Below, piece by piece: positions 12,982-21,374 of a stretch of 64,000 nt of DNA. Source of the DNA: Spirochaetota bacterium. GTDB lineage: Bacteria > Spirochaetota > UBA4802 > JAKQUI01. Made by a program: the position numbers and the translations under genes. The notes under the pieces were generated by a model. That model was not told the DNA's origin. It saw only the letters and a program-made list of their open reading frames with translations, and made no database searches. The stretch spans positions 1-64,000 of the forward strand of contig JAKQUI010000004.1 of the NCBI GenBank assembly GCA_029562645.1. Direction: 5' to 3'. Every line of letters starts with the position of its first letter. Position 1 is the stretch's first letter.

Positions 12982-13880
12982 TGCGTCAACCTCCGCACCA
13001 TTTCATCGAACAACGAGAAGATGCCCTCTGCCTCCCGGACCGCGCCGACATCGTGCGGCACCTTGACCATCTTCACGCCGAACTTCTTCGAAAGGTGCCG
13101 ACTGGAATCGTCCGCGTTGTAGACATCCTGAAGAATGAACCTGATTGTGTTCGACTCGAAGATCTTCTCGAGCTCCGCAATGTGCTTTGACGTGGGCGGT
13201 ATCCCGGGCAGCGGCTCCACGGTTCCCATCCGCACCAGCCCGTACCGAATGAGCAGATAATCCATGTTCTTGTGGTACTGGATCACCTTCGCGCCCTTCA
13301 GCCTCCGCAGCTTCGCGTCCCAGGACGCGCGCTTCGCCTTCCATCGCGCGGCGAACTCATCATAGTTTTTCTTGTACATGGCGGCGTTTCGCGAATCGAC
13401 CTCCGAAAGCTTCGTGCAGATCGCCCGCGCGAGTCGCGGGATCACATGCGGATCGATGTAATAATGCGGATTCCCGTCCGGGTGGACATCGCCCTGCGCC
13501 CGTGATACGCTCTTGGGAACGTCGATGAGCGTGACATGCCCGGAGAGATCGAGAAACCCCCGCGTTCCGGGATTCACCGACGCGTTGTTCGCCTGCTTCA
13601 ACAGCGGCGGCAGCCAGCCGATCTCGAGCTGGGCGCCGTTGATGATCAGGAGGTGCGCCTTTCTCAGTTTCGCGATGAAGGACGGCTTGGGGACGATGGT
13701 ATGCGGATCGTAGTCTCCGCGCGCGAGAGCGTCCACCCTCACCGTGTCCTTGGCGATCTGCTCCACGATGCTCGCGATGTAGGGATAGGTGGTCACCACC
13801 TTGAGGCGCTCCGCGCGCAGCGGCGCCGCGACGGATGCGATCATCGCGACGGCCAACGGGATTAGTACTGTTCGTTTCAT
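12978..13880 (-). CDS. Metal ABC transporter substrate-binding protein (ZnuA-like)
   Basis: The protein has 300 residues and a signal peptide (1-23, ending ARA). It is a cluster A-I solute-binding protein: metal-ligand histidines are expected in DYDPHTIVPKPS, NPHYYIDPH and QYHKNMDY, with a late acidic ligand near DVYNADDSS. The His-rich loop of classical ZnuA is missing, so Zn2+ versus Mn2+ cannot be decided firmly; the outer-membrane partner and the His/Cys-rich small protein upstream lean towards zinc. ATG 13880 is preceded by GTGAGGAGAC. It delivers metal to the permease encoded just downstream. Confidence 0.88.
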   Translation of the reverse strand: MKRTVLIPLAVAMIASVAAPLRAERLKVVTTYPYIASIVEQIAKDTVRVDALARGDYDPHTIVPKPSFIAKLRKAHLLIINGAQLEIGWLPPLLKQANNASVNPGTRGFLDLSGHVTLIDVPKSVSRAQGDVHPDGNPHYYIDPHVIPRLARAICTKLSEVDSRNAAMYKKNYDEFAARWKAKRASWDAKLRRLKGAKVIQYHKNMDYLLIRYGLVRMGTVEPLPGIPPTSKHIAELEKIFESNTIRFILQDVYNADDSSRHLSKKFGVKMVKVPHDVGAVREAEGIFSLFDEMVRRLTQ

Positions 13881-13896
13881 AGTGCGTCTCCTCACG

Positions 13897-15396
13897 TTAG
13901 AATGCATGGGCGCCGTGGGCGCCGATGGTAATGTTCACTTGCAGGACCACCTCATGGTTGGGCCTGCTCGCGAACGAGCCGTCCCGGGGGACATACATGC
14001 TGTGATCGTAGTTATACTGGAGCCTGAAGCGCGAGAATTCGGTCGCGTTGAAATCGACCATCGCGCTGTAGCGCGGCAGCGATTCGGGCAGGCTCTCCTT
14101 GATGCCGTCGAGTTTGATGTCGTTCACCGCGAGAAGGTCATAGCGGATGCCCGCGCGCCAGCGCATGGCGAACTTCCCCACGAGCTGCGCGTACAGCCCC
14201 GACTGGCGCTTCACGAGCGCGTACTCCTCGACGATATCCGTCTCGTTCTTCGCGTAATACGCGCCGTCCATGAACCGGTAGAGGTACTCGGTCTGCAGCG
14301 CGCAATAGCGCTTGGAATCGAATTGGTACTTCAGGGTAAGGTCGGCGCCCAGTACATGGCTGTGCGCGGCGATCGCGGTGCCCGCAACGCCAGCCTGGTC
14401 CACGCCATGATTGATGCGCGACCGCCCATAGGCGCCCGACGCCCCCATGTACACCGTGAGGTCGCCGATATCGAACGAGGTCTTGATGTATCCGACGCCG
14501 AGGTTGGGATCGTCGCTGTCGCGCACGCGCATGATTTCATTGGGATCCGCGAATCCGGTCGCGCCGAAGCTCGCCGCGTTCGCCCCCTGGAGCGCCTCGG
14601 CGCCGATCATGAGGTAGAAGTCCAGCGGGGCGACCCAGGTGGCCCGAACGCCCACCTCGTTGAGATCGCCGCCGAAGAAGGCCTCATACACCAGGGGCGC
14701 ATCGTAGAAGTCCCAGTTGTGCGCGTGCTGCTCGTTGATGCGCCCGAAACTGCTCAAGAATTTCCCCGTCTTGAGCTGGAAGCCAAACGGGAGCGACGTC
14801 GTACAGAAATACGCCTCCTCGATGAGGACCTTCGCCGTCGTGAGCTCGATCGCCGCGAAGAGGTCGAAGTACGGGTCCACGACCGAATAGAGCGTGAGCT
14901 CGGCGTAATTAAAGTTGAATCCGCGCATTACCGCGTTGGGCGCGACGTGCTCGTGCTCGGCCTCGCCCGACATCGACTGGATGAAACCGGGACGCAGTTG
15001 CGTTTTGTATATTTCGTTATCACGGTCCCGGTGATTGTAGCTCGCGTCGAGCACGAATGAGATGTCCGGGACGAACTGGGACTGCGAAAAGGGCGAAGAG
15101 GTCGTCCCCTCCTTCATGGATTGGGCATCGCGTTTCGGAGCTGTTCGCGCCGCGCCCCGTTCCTCGTCATCATAGTTTTCAGGCTCGTCGGGTGACCCGT
15201 TCCCCGGATCCTTCGATTCATTGCGCGGCTCAAGCGTTGCATCGTCGTCGTCATAGTTCGGCAGGTCGGCCGGAGAGTCATCCCGCAGCTCCTTCTGGGC
15301 CGGCTCCTTCGGAGCATCCGGCCTGTCCTGGCTGCGCAGAGACGGGATGGCAACGGAAAAAATAAATACAAGCAATATGACAGTAAATCGTTTCAT
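13897..15396 (-). CDS. Outer-membrane beta-barrel (porin-like) protein of the metal-uptake operon
   Basis: The protein has 499 residues. A signal peptide (1-23) is followed by an acidic, Pro/Asp-rich linker of about 80 residues (DDDDAT, NYDDEE), then alternating beta-strand sequence to a terminal Phe, the classic outer-membrane barrel ending. No TonB box or plug domain is evident. It lies 16 bp upstream of the binding-protein gene, so it probably lets metal or a metal chelate cross the outer membrane. The acidic linker and a His-containing segment (EAEHEHV) may attract cations. ATG 15396 follows GAAGGAGG. Confidence 0.75.
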   Translation of the reverse strand: MKRFTVILLVFIFSVAIPSLRSQDRPDAPKEPAQKELRDDSPADLPNYDDDDATLEPRNESKDPGNGSPDEPENYDDEERGAARTAPKRDAQSMKEGTTSSPFSQSQFVPDISFVLDASYNHRDRDNEIYKTQLRPGFIQSMSGEAEHEHVAPNAVMRGFNFNYAELTLYSVVDPYFDLFAAIELTTAKVLIEEAYFCTTSLPFGFQLKTGKFLSSFGRINEQHAHNWDFYDAPLVYEAFFGGDLNEVGVRATWVAPLDFYLMIGAEALQGANAASFGATGFADPNEIMRVRDSDDPNLGVGYIKTSFDIGDLTVYMGASGAYGRSRINHGVDQAGVAGTAIAAHSHVLGADLTLKYQFDSKRYCALQTEYLYRFMDGAYYAKNETDIVEEYALVKRQSGLYAQLVGKFAMRWRAGIRYDLLAVNDIKLDGIKESLPESLPRYSAMVDFNATEFSRFRLQYNYDHSMYVPRDGSFASRPNHEVVLQVNITIGAHGAHAF

Positions 15397-15425
15397 CAAA
15401 CCTCCTTCAGGGTATAATCACATCA

Positions 15426-15449
15426 GCGCGCATCAAGGGAGATGCGCGC
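15426..15449 (-). promoter_or_regulatory. Perfect hairpin in the leader of the metal-uptake operon
   Basis: GCGCGCATC (15426-15434) and GATGCGCGC (15441-15449) form a 9-bp perfect stem with a 6-nt loop, 30 bp ahead of the porin-like gene. It may be a terminator for the small upstream gene or a leader control element. No U-tract is obvious. Confidence 0.4.
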
Positions 15450-15529
15450 CGTCACGCGCCGGGACGAACGAAGTCCCGCGCATGCGACAGGCGGCGACGC
15501 ATACGCGTTACCGTGCCTGACAGGTGTTG

Positions 15530-15811
15530 TTATGCCGTGAAGGGTGGCGCGTTAGGGCGCGAGGCGAGGAGTGCGTGATTATGAAGCGAAACCGATTCAT
15601 ATACGATGAAAACATCTACGTGGACAAAATCGGGCGTACTCAGCACGCATGCGGACCCCTGCGCCTTTGCGGTGAAACCCGAATCCTGAAACCGGCACAG
15701 GGGGCAGTCGTCAATGATGACGCCGTTCTCATGATGATGGAACGCAACCATCGCGATGTCAATCGCGAGGACCGCAGCCAACAATAGTGCAATGTACGCT
15801 AGCTTCTTCAT
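15530..15811 (-). CDS. Small membrane-anchored or exported His/Cys-rich protein
   Basis: The protein has 93 residues. A hydrophobic N-terminal segment (4-23) is followed directly by HHH (25-27) and CPLC (36-39), a compact potential metal site resembling those in small DUF2946-like copper/zinc-associated proteins. The C-terminal half has one more cysteine and two further histidines. It lies upstream of, and in the same direction as, the metal-uptake operon, so a metal-sensing or metal-buffering role in the envelope is a reasonable inference. No clear ribosome site precedes ATG 15811, so the start is less certain. Confidence 0.6.
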   Translation of the reverse strand: MKKLAYIALLLAAVLAIDIAMVAFHHHENGVIIDDCPLCRFQDSGFTAKAQGSACVLSTPDFVHVDVFIVYESVSLHNHALLASRPNAPPFTA

Positions 15812-15937
15812 AGATACGTTCGATGTATGCCCGTAACTCCGATCATGACCATCTGTCAAGCGGAAATTACCACTGGTCACCTTGCGAGCAATTCCCAGCA
15901 CGCGTCGAAGCCCACTATAGCAATACTGTCGGGAGTA

Positions 15938-17431
15938 TCAATATTTTTCATAATGCCCGGAAATCGCATCAACCAGACCGTCGATGGTGTACACCGGCGC
16001 GACGACCGCGGGATCATGCCCGAGCTCCTTCAGCGCATCGGCGGTGATGGGACCGATGCAGGCAAACTGTGCGCGCGACTCCTTTACGATGGCGAAGAAG
16101 TTCCGCACCGTGGACGAGCTCGCGAAGGTGACCATGTCAGCGTCGCGAACATCGGCGAGCGCGTCCGGATCGATCGTGTCCGGAACGACCGTGTCGTAGA
16201 GATGAATGCGCTCGACGGTCGCGCCGAGCGACCGGAGACCGTCCGCAAGCGCGGCCCTCGCCTCCGTGGCGCATGGCAGCAGAACGCGCGATCCCGCGAC
16301 GCCGACCGTTTTCATCGCATCGATCACCGCCTCCGCGACATACTCCGCGGGAACGAGGTCGGGATTGATCGAGCGCACCCTGAGCTCGTTCGCCGTCGCG
16401 GGCCCGATCGCGGCGATGCGAGCGCCGGCGAGAGCGCGCGCGTCCATCCCGGCGGCCGCGAGCTCGTCGAAGAATATCGACACGGCGTTCTGCGAGGTGA
16501 AGACGATCCAGCGGTAGGATCCGATATCGGCCAACGCCGCTCGAAGATCCGAGAGATCGCCCCTCCTGGCGATTCGGATGGTTGGAAACTCCACCACATC
16601 CGCGCCCAGCGCGGCGAGCTTCTCGGAGAGGACCGAGGCCTGTTCGCGGGTGCGCGTGACGACGATCCGCTTCCCGAAGAGCGGCAGGGAATCGAACCAG
16701 CGCAGTTTTTCGCGTAATGCCACCACCCGGCCGATCACGATGATGGCCGGCGCCGCGAGCCCCTGCCGCGCGGCCTCTGATGCGATATCGGCCAACGCCG
16801 CCGCCGCGACGCGCTGTCGAGCGGTCGCGCCCCACATGATCACCGCGGCGGGCAGGTCGGCCGGGAATCGTTTCTCGGCGATAAGCGTTTCCGCGATGTA
16901 TCCCAGGTTCTTCATGCCCATGAGAAAGACAAAGGTCTTCTTGTCGTCGAAATCGGGAAAGTTGATGTCCTCGCCCGCGGCGGCGTCGGCGCGGCGGTGT
17001 CCGGTGACCACCTCGAAGGCGTCGGCATAGTCGCGGTGCGTGAGCGGGATCCCCGCGTAGGCCGGCGCCGAGTAAAACGACGAGATGCCGGGGATAATGC
17101 GGAATGGCACTCCCGCGGCGATGAGCTCCTCCGCCTCTTCGCCGCCGCGCCCAAAGACGAACGGATCGCCCCCCTTCAAGCGTACCACCGTTTTGCCCGC
17201 GCGCGCCTTCTCCACAATGAGCCGGTTGATGTCCTCCTGCTTCATCGTGTGCGCGCTCCCCTCCTTGCCCACGTAGATGAGCTCGCAGGAGAGACCGTCG
17301 ACGAAACCGGCATTGGCGAGAAAGTCGTACACCACGCAATCGGCGTTCTTAAGCGCGCGGCGCGCGTGTTCGGAGATGAGGCCGGGATCGCCGGGACCCG
17401 CGCCCACGAGATAAACCATGCCGGGTTTCAT
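15938..17431 (-). CDS. cobA-hemD: Uroporphyrinogen-III C-methyltransferase / uroporphyrinogen-III synthase fusion (CobA-HemD)
   Basis: The protein has 497 residues. Residues 1-245 are a SUMT/CobA methyltransferase: VYLVGAGPGDPGLIS, VVRLKGGDPFVFGRGGEEAE and IPGISSFYSAPAYAGIPLTHR are all intact; it makes precorrin-2/sirohydrochlorin precursors from uroporphyrinogen III. Residues about 255-497 are uroporphyrinogen-III synthase (KRIVVTRTREQASVLSEKL onwards), closing the tetrapyrrole ring. The fusion is known in clostridia and spirochaetes. The start overlaps the stop of hemC (ATGA at 17431-17428), so substrate flow from hydroxymethylbilane through uro'gen III to precorrin-2 is encoded as a coupled unit. 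Confidence 0.95.
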   Translation of the reverse strand: MKPGMVYLVGAGPGDPGLISEHARRALKNADCVVYDFLANAGFVDGLSCELIYVGKEGSAHTMKQEDINRLIVEKARAGKTVVRLKGGDPFVFGRGGEEAEELIAAGVPFRIIPGISSFYSAPAYAGIPLTHRDYADAFEVVTGHRRADAAAGEDINFPDFDDKKTFVFLMGMKNLGYIAETLIAEKRFPADLPAAVIMWGATARQRVAAAALADIASEAARQGLAAPAIIVIGRVVALREKLRWFDSLPLFGKRIVVTRTREQASVLSEKLAALGADVVEFPTIRIARRGDLSDLRAALADIGSYRWIVFTSQNAVSIFFDELAAAGMDARALAGARIAAIGPATANELRVRSINPDLVPAEYVAEAVIDAMKTVGVAGSRVLLPCATEARAALADGLRSLGATVERIHLYDTVVPDTIDPDALADVRDADMVTFASSSTVRNFFAIVKESRAQFACIGPITADALKELGHDPAVVAPVYTIDGLVDAISGHYEKY

Positions 17432-18336
17432 AGCAGCGAATCGGCCCCCTGTTTTTTCAATTGATGGGCGCAGTCCGCTCCCACCCGCTCGGGGTCGGAG
17501 CCCGATACGTTCCCGCGCACAATGGTTATACCGTCGCGCGATGCGACAACGCCATCAAGTATGATTGCGCCATTCTCGAGGCGGGCATACGCTCCGAGCG
17601 GTATCTGGCAACCGCCGCCAAAATGCATCAGGAACGAGCGCTCTGCCGTGACCGATCGGCGCGTGTCGGCATGATCGAGCGCGCGGATCACACCGATCAG
17701 TTCCGCGTCGTCCGCGCGCACCTGCAGCGCGAGCGCGCCCTGCGCCGGGGCGGGAAGGAACCGGTCGAGCGGAATGGGCTCCATCGTCATGCCGTCGATG
17801 GCGGGCGCGAGTCGCAGGAGCCCGGCGCGCGCCAGCATGATCGCGTCGAAGCGCTTCTCCGCGAGGCGCCGGATGCGCGTACCCACGTTCCCCCGCAGCG
17901 GCCGCACGTCGATGTCCGGCGCTATCGCCCTGATCTGCGCGGCGCGCCTGAGCGAGCTCGTGCCCACCACAGCGCCCGCAGGAAGGCCGAAGGGACGCGC
18001 GGCATCTCGCCGGTCATCGCGAACCAGGAGAACGTCGGACGGATCCTCGCGCTCGAGCACCGCCGCGACGACGAGGCCCGGGGTTTCCTCGACCGGGAGG
18101 TCCTTCATTGAATGCACCGCGAGGTCCACCGTACGCACGAGGAGGGCCTCCTCGATCTCCTTGGTGAAGAAGCCCTTGCCCTCCATTTTATCGAAGGAGA
18201 CGTTCTGGATGCGGTCGCCCTGCGTCTTGATGATCACGATCTCGACGCGGTCACGCCCGATGCGCTCGGCCACATGATTGGCCTGCCACAGCGCGAGCTC
18301 GCTCCCCCGCGTTCCGATTTTGATCTTCGCCGGCAT
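17428..18336 (-). CDS. hemC: Hydroxymethylbilane synthase (porphobilinogen deaminase)
   Basis: The protein has 302 residues. IKIGTRGSELALWQA, KDLPVEE and LRGNVGTRIRRL match HemC, and the dipyrromethane cofactor cysteine lies in FGGGCQIPLGAY. It polymerises four porphobilinogens to hydroxymethylbilane. ATG 18336 gives the standard N-terminus; ATG 18345 would add MHA, and neither has a strong ribosome site. The gene is coupled to cobA-hemD downstream. hemA, hemL and hemB are not in this window. Confidence 0.95.
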   Translation of the reverse strand: MPAKIKIGTRGSELALWQANHVAERIGRDRVEIVIIKTQGDRIQNVSFDKMEGKGFFTKEIEEALLVRTVDLAVHSMKDLPVEETPGLVVAAVLEREDPSDVLLVRDDRRDAARPFGLPAGAVVGTSSLRRAAQIRAIAPDIDVRPLRGNVGTRIRRLAEKRFDAIMLARAGLLRLAPAIDGMTMEPIPLDRFLPAPAQGALALQVRADDAELIGVIRALDHADTRRSVTAERSFLMHFGGGCQIPLGAYARLENGAIILDGVVASRDGITIVRGNVSGSDPERVGADCAHQLKKQGADSLL

Positions 18337-18376
18337 GGCATGCATTCTGGTGAACCGCAAAGTCCATTGTCAAGGG

Positions 18377-18385
18377 ATTATACCA
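18377..18385 (-). promoter_or_regulatory. Extended -10 promoter of hemC
   Basis: On the minus strand TGGTATAAT (18385-18377) is a perfect extended -10 element 40 bp before the hemC start. No good -35 is seen, as is usual for extended -10 promoters. Confidence 0.55.
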
Positions 18386-18514
18386 GAGACAGAATAAATT
18401 ATTTACAACATGCGACAGGCATGTCATTTTCTGCCCATTGATGTGCGAAAAATTCCGGGCTTTGGTTCCCATAGTCGGAATTGCGATTTTCGTGTGGCCG
18501 AATACAGAAATAAC

Positions 18515-19396
18515 ATGAAACAAGCAAACGATATCCTGTTCTCCATCTGCACCTGGAGCCTGGTGCTCAGCCTGCTCCTGGGTGGCTTCGTCATCGCGCC
18601 ATCAATCATCATGCCCCATCGCGTCCCGGGAATCTATTCGAGCCTGTTCTGGATCGGCATCGCCTCCATTATCGTGTTCGTCGTCTCCGTGATGCTGATT
18701 TTGAAACAGTCACAGCGGGCCAATCGCGCTTCCGCCATCACCGAACTCCGTGCGGCCGTTCGCGAGTGGAAGAACGGGCAATTCGGCGAAGGCGAGGTCC
18801 TTTCCCTTTCACACCGGCTCGAGAAACAGGGGTCCGCCGAGCGTGAAATCCTCATCAAGGAGATCCCAACACCGATGCTGCACGAGGTGCTTCGTCGGGA
18901 CATCCTGCCGGATCCGGAGATCCTGGCGCTGGCAATTGCCGAGACGGCCGCCCGGCACGACCGCGCGGCGCTGCCGCTGCTCAGGGATATATACCGCGAC
19001 AACAGTCCCGAGATGATCCCCCATCCCGTGCGGCGCGCCATCATGCGCGCCTTCGAGACGACAGGAAACAGCCGTTATGCGTCATTCCTCGTCGGCCAGC
19101 TGAACGAGCCCGACGGCGACGTCCTCGTCGGCGTCATCAGGGCGCTCGCGACCTCCGGCACGGTGAAGACGGTCGAACCGCTGTTCCGGCTTGGCCGCGA
19201 CAGCATGAATCCCTTCGTGCGTACGGCGGCGAAGGACGCCATCGACGCGATACAGGCGCGGCTCGGCACGGTCGACGCCGGCTGGCTCTCGCTTCCCGTA
19301 GAGCCCGGACTCGACGGCGCGCTCAGCGCGCCGGCAACTGACCGTACGGGAAGTCTCAGTCACATCGCCACAAAAATGAAAAAGAAGAAGAAATGA
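18515..19396 (+). CDS. Membrane-anchored HEAT-repeat-like protein
   Basis: The protein has 293 residues. Two membrane segments (about 8-33 and 45-66) precede a helical cytoplasmic domain with HEAT-like repeats, best seen in GDVLVGVIRALATSGTVK followed by VRTAAKDAIDAIQARLG. The tail ends in a run of lysines. ATG 18515 places the first membrane helix right after the start. It is paralogous in its C-terminal half to the protein at 19720-20979 (shared DAGWLSLP and LDGALS motifs). The function is unknown; a protein-interaction scaffold at the membrane is likely. Confidence 0.72.
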   Translation: MKQANDILFSICTWSLVLSLLLGGFVIAPSIIMPHRVPGIYSSLFWIGIASIIVFVVSVMLILKQSQRANRASAITELRAAVREWKNGQFGEGEVLSLSHRLEKQGSAEREILIKEIPTPMLHEVLRRDILPDPEILALAIAETAARHDRAALPLLRDIYRDNSPEMIPHPVRRAIMRAFETTGNSRYASFLVGQLNEPDGDVLVGVIRALATSGTVKTVEPLFRLGRDSMNPFVRTAAKDAIDAIQARLGTVDAGWLSLPVEPGLDGALSAPATDRTGSLSHIATKMKKKKK

Positions 19397-19400
19397 CGCC

Positions 19401-19697
19401 ATGAGCGACGACAAAACCATCAATAAAACCATCGGGCGCATCGTCACGGCCGCAATCGGCGTGGTTTTCATGGGCTTCTTCATCACGCTGCTGTCGCGGG
19501 GCGAATCGGCCGGCTTTGTCCTGAAAAGCCTGTTCCGCATACCATTCTTCCATGTTATCAGCGCGGAGGTGTTCCCGAACTGCGAAGCGCTCATGAACGG
19601 CGCCTGGCGACGCAGCTGGAAGGTCCTCGTCCATCGGGGAATGGTGATATCCGGCGTCCCGACAGTACATCCTGCCTGCCGATTCCGCAACAGTTAG
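19401..19697 (+). CDS. Truncated paralogue of the HEAT-like membrane protein
   Basis: The protein has 98 residues and starts 2 bp after the preceding gene's stop. Its first 75 residues align with the N-terminus of the 19720-20979 product: a membrane segment, SRG..GxVxKSLxRxPxF, then ENC/PNCEAL and a WKV core. It then diverges and ends, without any HEAT region. It may be a partial duplication remnant that is still translated, or a small stand-alone membrane protein. Confidence 0.55.
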   Translation: MSDDKTINKTIGRIVTAAIGVVFMGFFITLLSRGESAGFVLKSLFRIPFFHVISAEVFPNCEALMNGAWRRSWKVLVHRGMVISGVPTVHPACRFRNS

Positions 19698-19719
19698 CGA
19701 GCAACCGGAGAGAATCGCA

Positions 19720-20979
19720 ATGAACAGAACCATTCTTTTATTCACGACCCTGTGCATCGGTATCATCTTCGGGGCATTTGCCATTACGCTAAACTCGCGG
19801 GGCATGCCGGTTGGTCTCGTCGCGAAAAGCCTTGCCCGACTTCCCGTTTTTCTCATTTACCCCGCCAGCGAGTTCGAGAACTGTGCTGCACTGGCAAAGG
19901 CCGATGCGCGTGCGCTCTGGAAGGTGCGCATCGGACGGGCAACCCGCGTGACGGATCCGTTCGACTTCACCTGCTATGCCGTTGACGCCGACAGCGAGCG
20001 TCCCATGCTTCCCGACCGCATCACCCGTGAGATCGCACGCGACGGGGGCGGATCGCCCATCCACCGCTTCAATCTCGCCGGATCCCACGGCAGGATACTC
20101 CTGACCGAATGCGGGAAACATCCCTTTGCGATCAATACTACGATCAGCGGCATCGCGAAACCAAATACCGGCGACGATACCGGCGTGGCGATGATCATCG
20201 ACAACTCCCACGAGACGCCGTTTCTGTATCCCACCGTTATCTTCTTCTGGACCTTCGTCCTGCTGGGCAGCATAACGCTCGCCCGTCATCAGCGCACGCA
20301 CAATCGTCCGAAGGTTTTACACCTCGAACTGATGGCGCAACAGATTGTTGCGGAATGGGAGCACCGAACGCCGGTAAAAAACGAGCTCGACGCCATGGTC
20401 GCGCTCCTGGGGGCGCTCGATACGATGGGACAGCGACGCATCATGATACAGCTGCCCGCCGCAGCGTTTCCCGCCATCATTGCCGCGGACACCGCAACGC
20501 ATGACGTGCTCATGGAAGCGGTTTCTCTCCTCGTTTCGCGCCTACGGAAAAAATCCCTGCCCCACCTTCGAGATCTCTTCCGTCGGCTGGACAGGCAGGA
20601 CGCGATGAAGGACGTGCGCCTCAAGGCGCTTGAGATGCTGCAGCAGCTCGCCGACCGCCGGCAGGCCCCGTTTCTCGCCGGATTGCTCGATCACGCCGAC
20701 GACGACATCCTCATCGGCGCGATCCGCGCGCTCGCGGCCTGCGGGACCGTCAAGGAGGTCGAGCGGCTGTATCGTCTTGGCCAGGTGCGCGGCGATTCCA
20801 CCATCCGCACGGCAGTCCGGGAGGCGATCGACGCGATCCAGGAGCGCCTGGGGAAGGTCGATGCCGGCTGGCTCTCGCTTCCCGATGACAGCACACTCGA
20901 CGGCGCACTGAGCAGACCGGAGATCGACCGCGCCGGGGGATTGAGCGACCCGGAGAAGGACCGGGAGAAGAAAAAATAA
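19720..20979 (+). CDS. Membrane-anchored HEAT-repeat-like protein, full-length paralogue
   Basis: The protein has 419 residues. An N-terminal membrane helix (6-24) is followed by an extracytoplasmic beta-rich domain of about 150 residues, a second membrane helix (about 168-188), and a helical cytoplasmic domain with HEAT-like repeats (DILIGAIRALAACGTVKEVE, REAIDAIQERLGKVD). The C-terminal 100 residues closely match the 18515-19396 protein and the N-terminal 75 match the 19401-19697 fragment, so the three genes arose by duplication. A lysine-rich tail is shared. Ribosome site around CCGGAGAG. The function is unknown. Confidence 0.72.
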   Translation: MNRTILLFTTLCIGIIFGAFAITLNSRGMPVGLVAKSLARLPVFLIYPASEFENCAALAKADARALWKVRIGRATRVTDPFDFTCYAVDADSERPMLPDRITREIARDGGGSPIHRFNLAGSHGRILLTECGKHPFAINTTISGIAKPNTGDDTGVAMIIDNSHETPFLYPTVIFFWTFVLLGSITLARHQRTHNRPKVLHLELMAQQIVAEWEHRTPVKNELDAMVALLGALDTMGQRRIMIQLPAAAFPAIIAADTATHDVLMEAVSLLVSRLRKKSLPHLRDLFRRLDRQDAMKDVRLKALEMLQQLADRRQAPFLAGLLDHADDDILIGAIRALAACGTVKEVERLYRLGQVRGDSTIRTAVREAIDAIQERLGKVDAGWLSLPDDSTLDGALSRPEIDRAGGLSDPEKDREKKK

Positions 20980-21061
20980 AAGAATTTACAGGGAATGCCT
21001 CGAATGCATATATTCGGCACCGCTCACTGACGATAGCGACACGGGATATAGGAGGCGAACC

Positions 21062-21367
21062 ATGGAATTCATCCGAATCTGGACCGAGAAGGACATCAAG
21101 GAAATCCAGGATCACATGCTCATCGTGGACGACAAGTTCGGCTTCTGCCCCGGCTGCAAGCAGATGGGTATCGCGCTGGCCGACCTGAAACAATGCCCGC
21201 AGTGCGGCCGCGAGTTCAAATACATGACCTCGCGCGAGAAGGGGAACCGGGGGTTCAACATCGTCAAGTGGGCGCTCAAGAAGCTCCCGCACCTCACCTT
21301 CGTGGACGCCGAGGACTACGACAACCTGACGGGCAAGAAGAAGGCCGCCGATCTCTTTAACGTCTGA
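21062..21367 (+). CDS. Small zinc-ribbon hypothetical protein
   Basis: The protein has 101 residues. Two CxxC pairs, CPGC (about 29-32) and CPQC (about 45-48), form a zinc-ribbon-like module. The N-terminus is acidic and helical and the C-terminus is basic (GNRGFNIVKWALKKL). A ribosome site GGAGGCGAACC precedes ATG 21062. No family is recognised with confidence. It sits 7 bp before the epimerase-like gene and is probably co-transcribed with it. Confidence 0.7.
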   Translation: MEFIRIWTEKDIKEIQDHMLIVDDKFGFCPGCKQMGIALADLKQCPQCGREFKYMTSREKGNRGFNIVKWALKKLPHLTFVDAEDYDNLTGKKKAADLFNV

Positions 21368-21374
21368 TCCAGCC

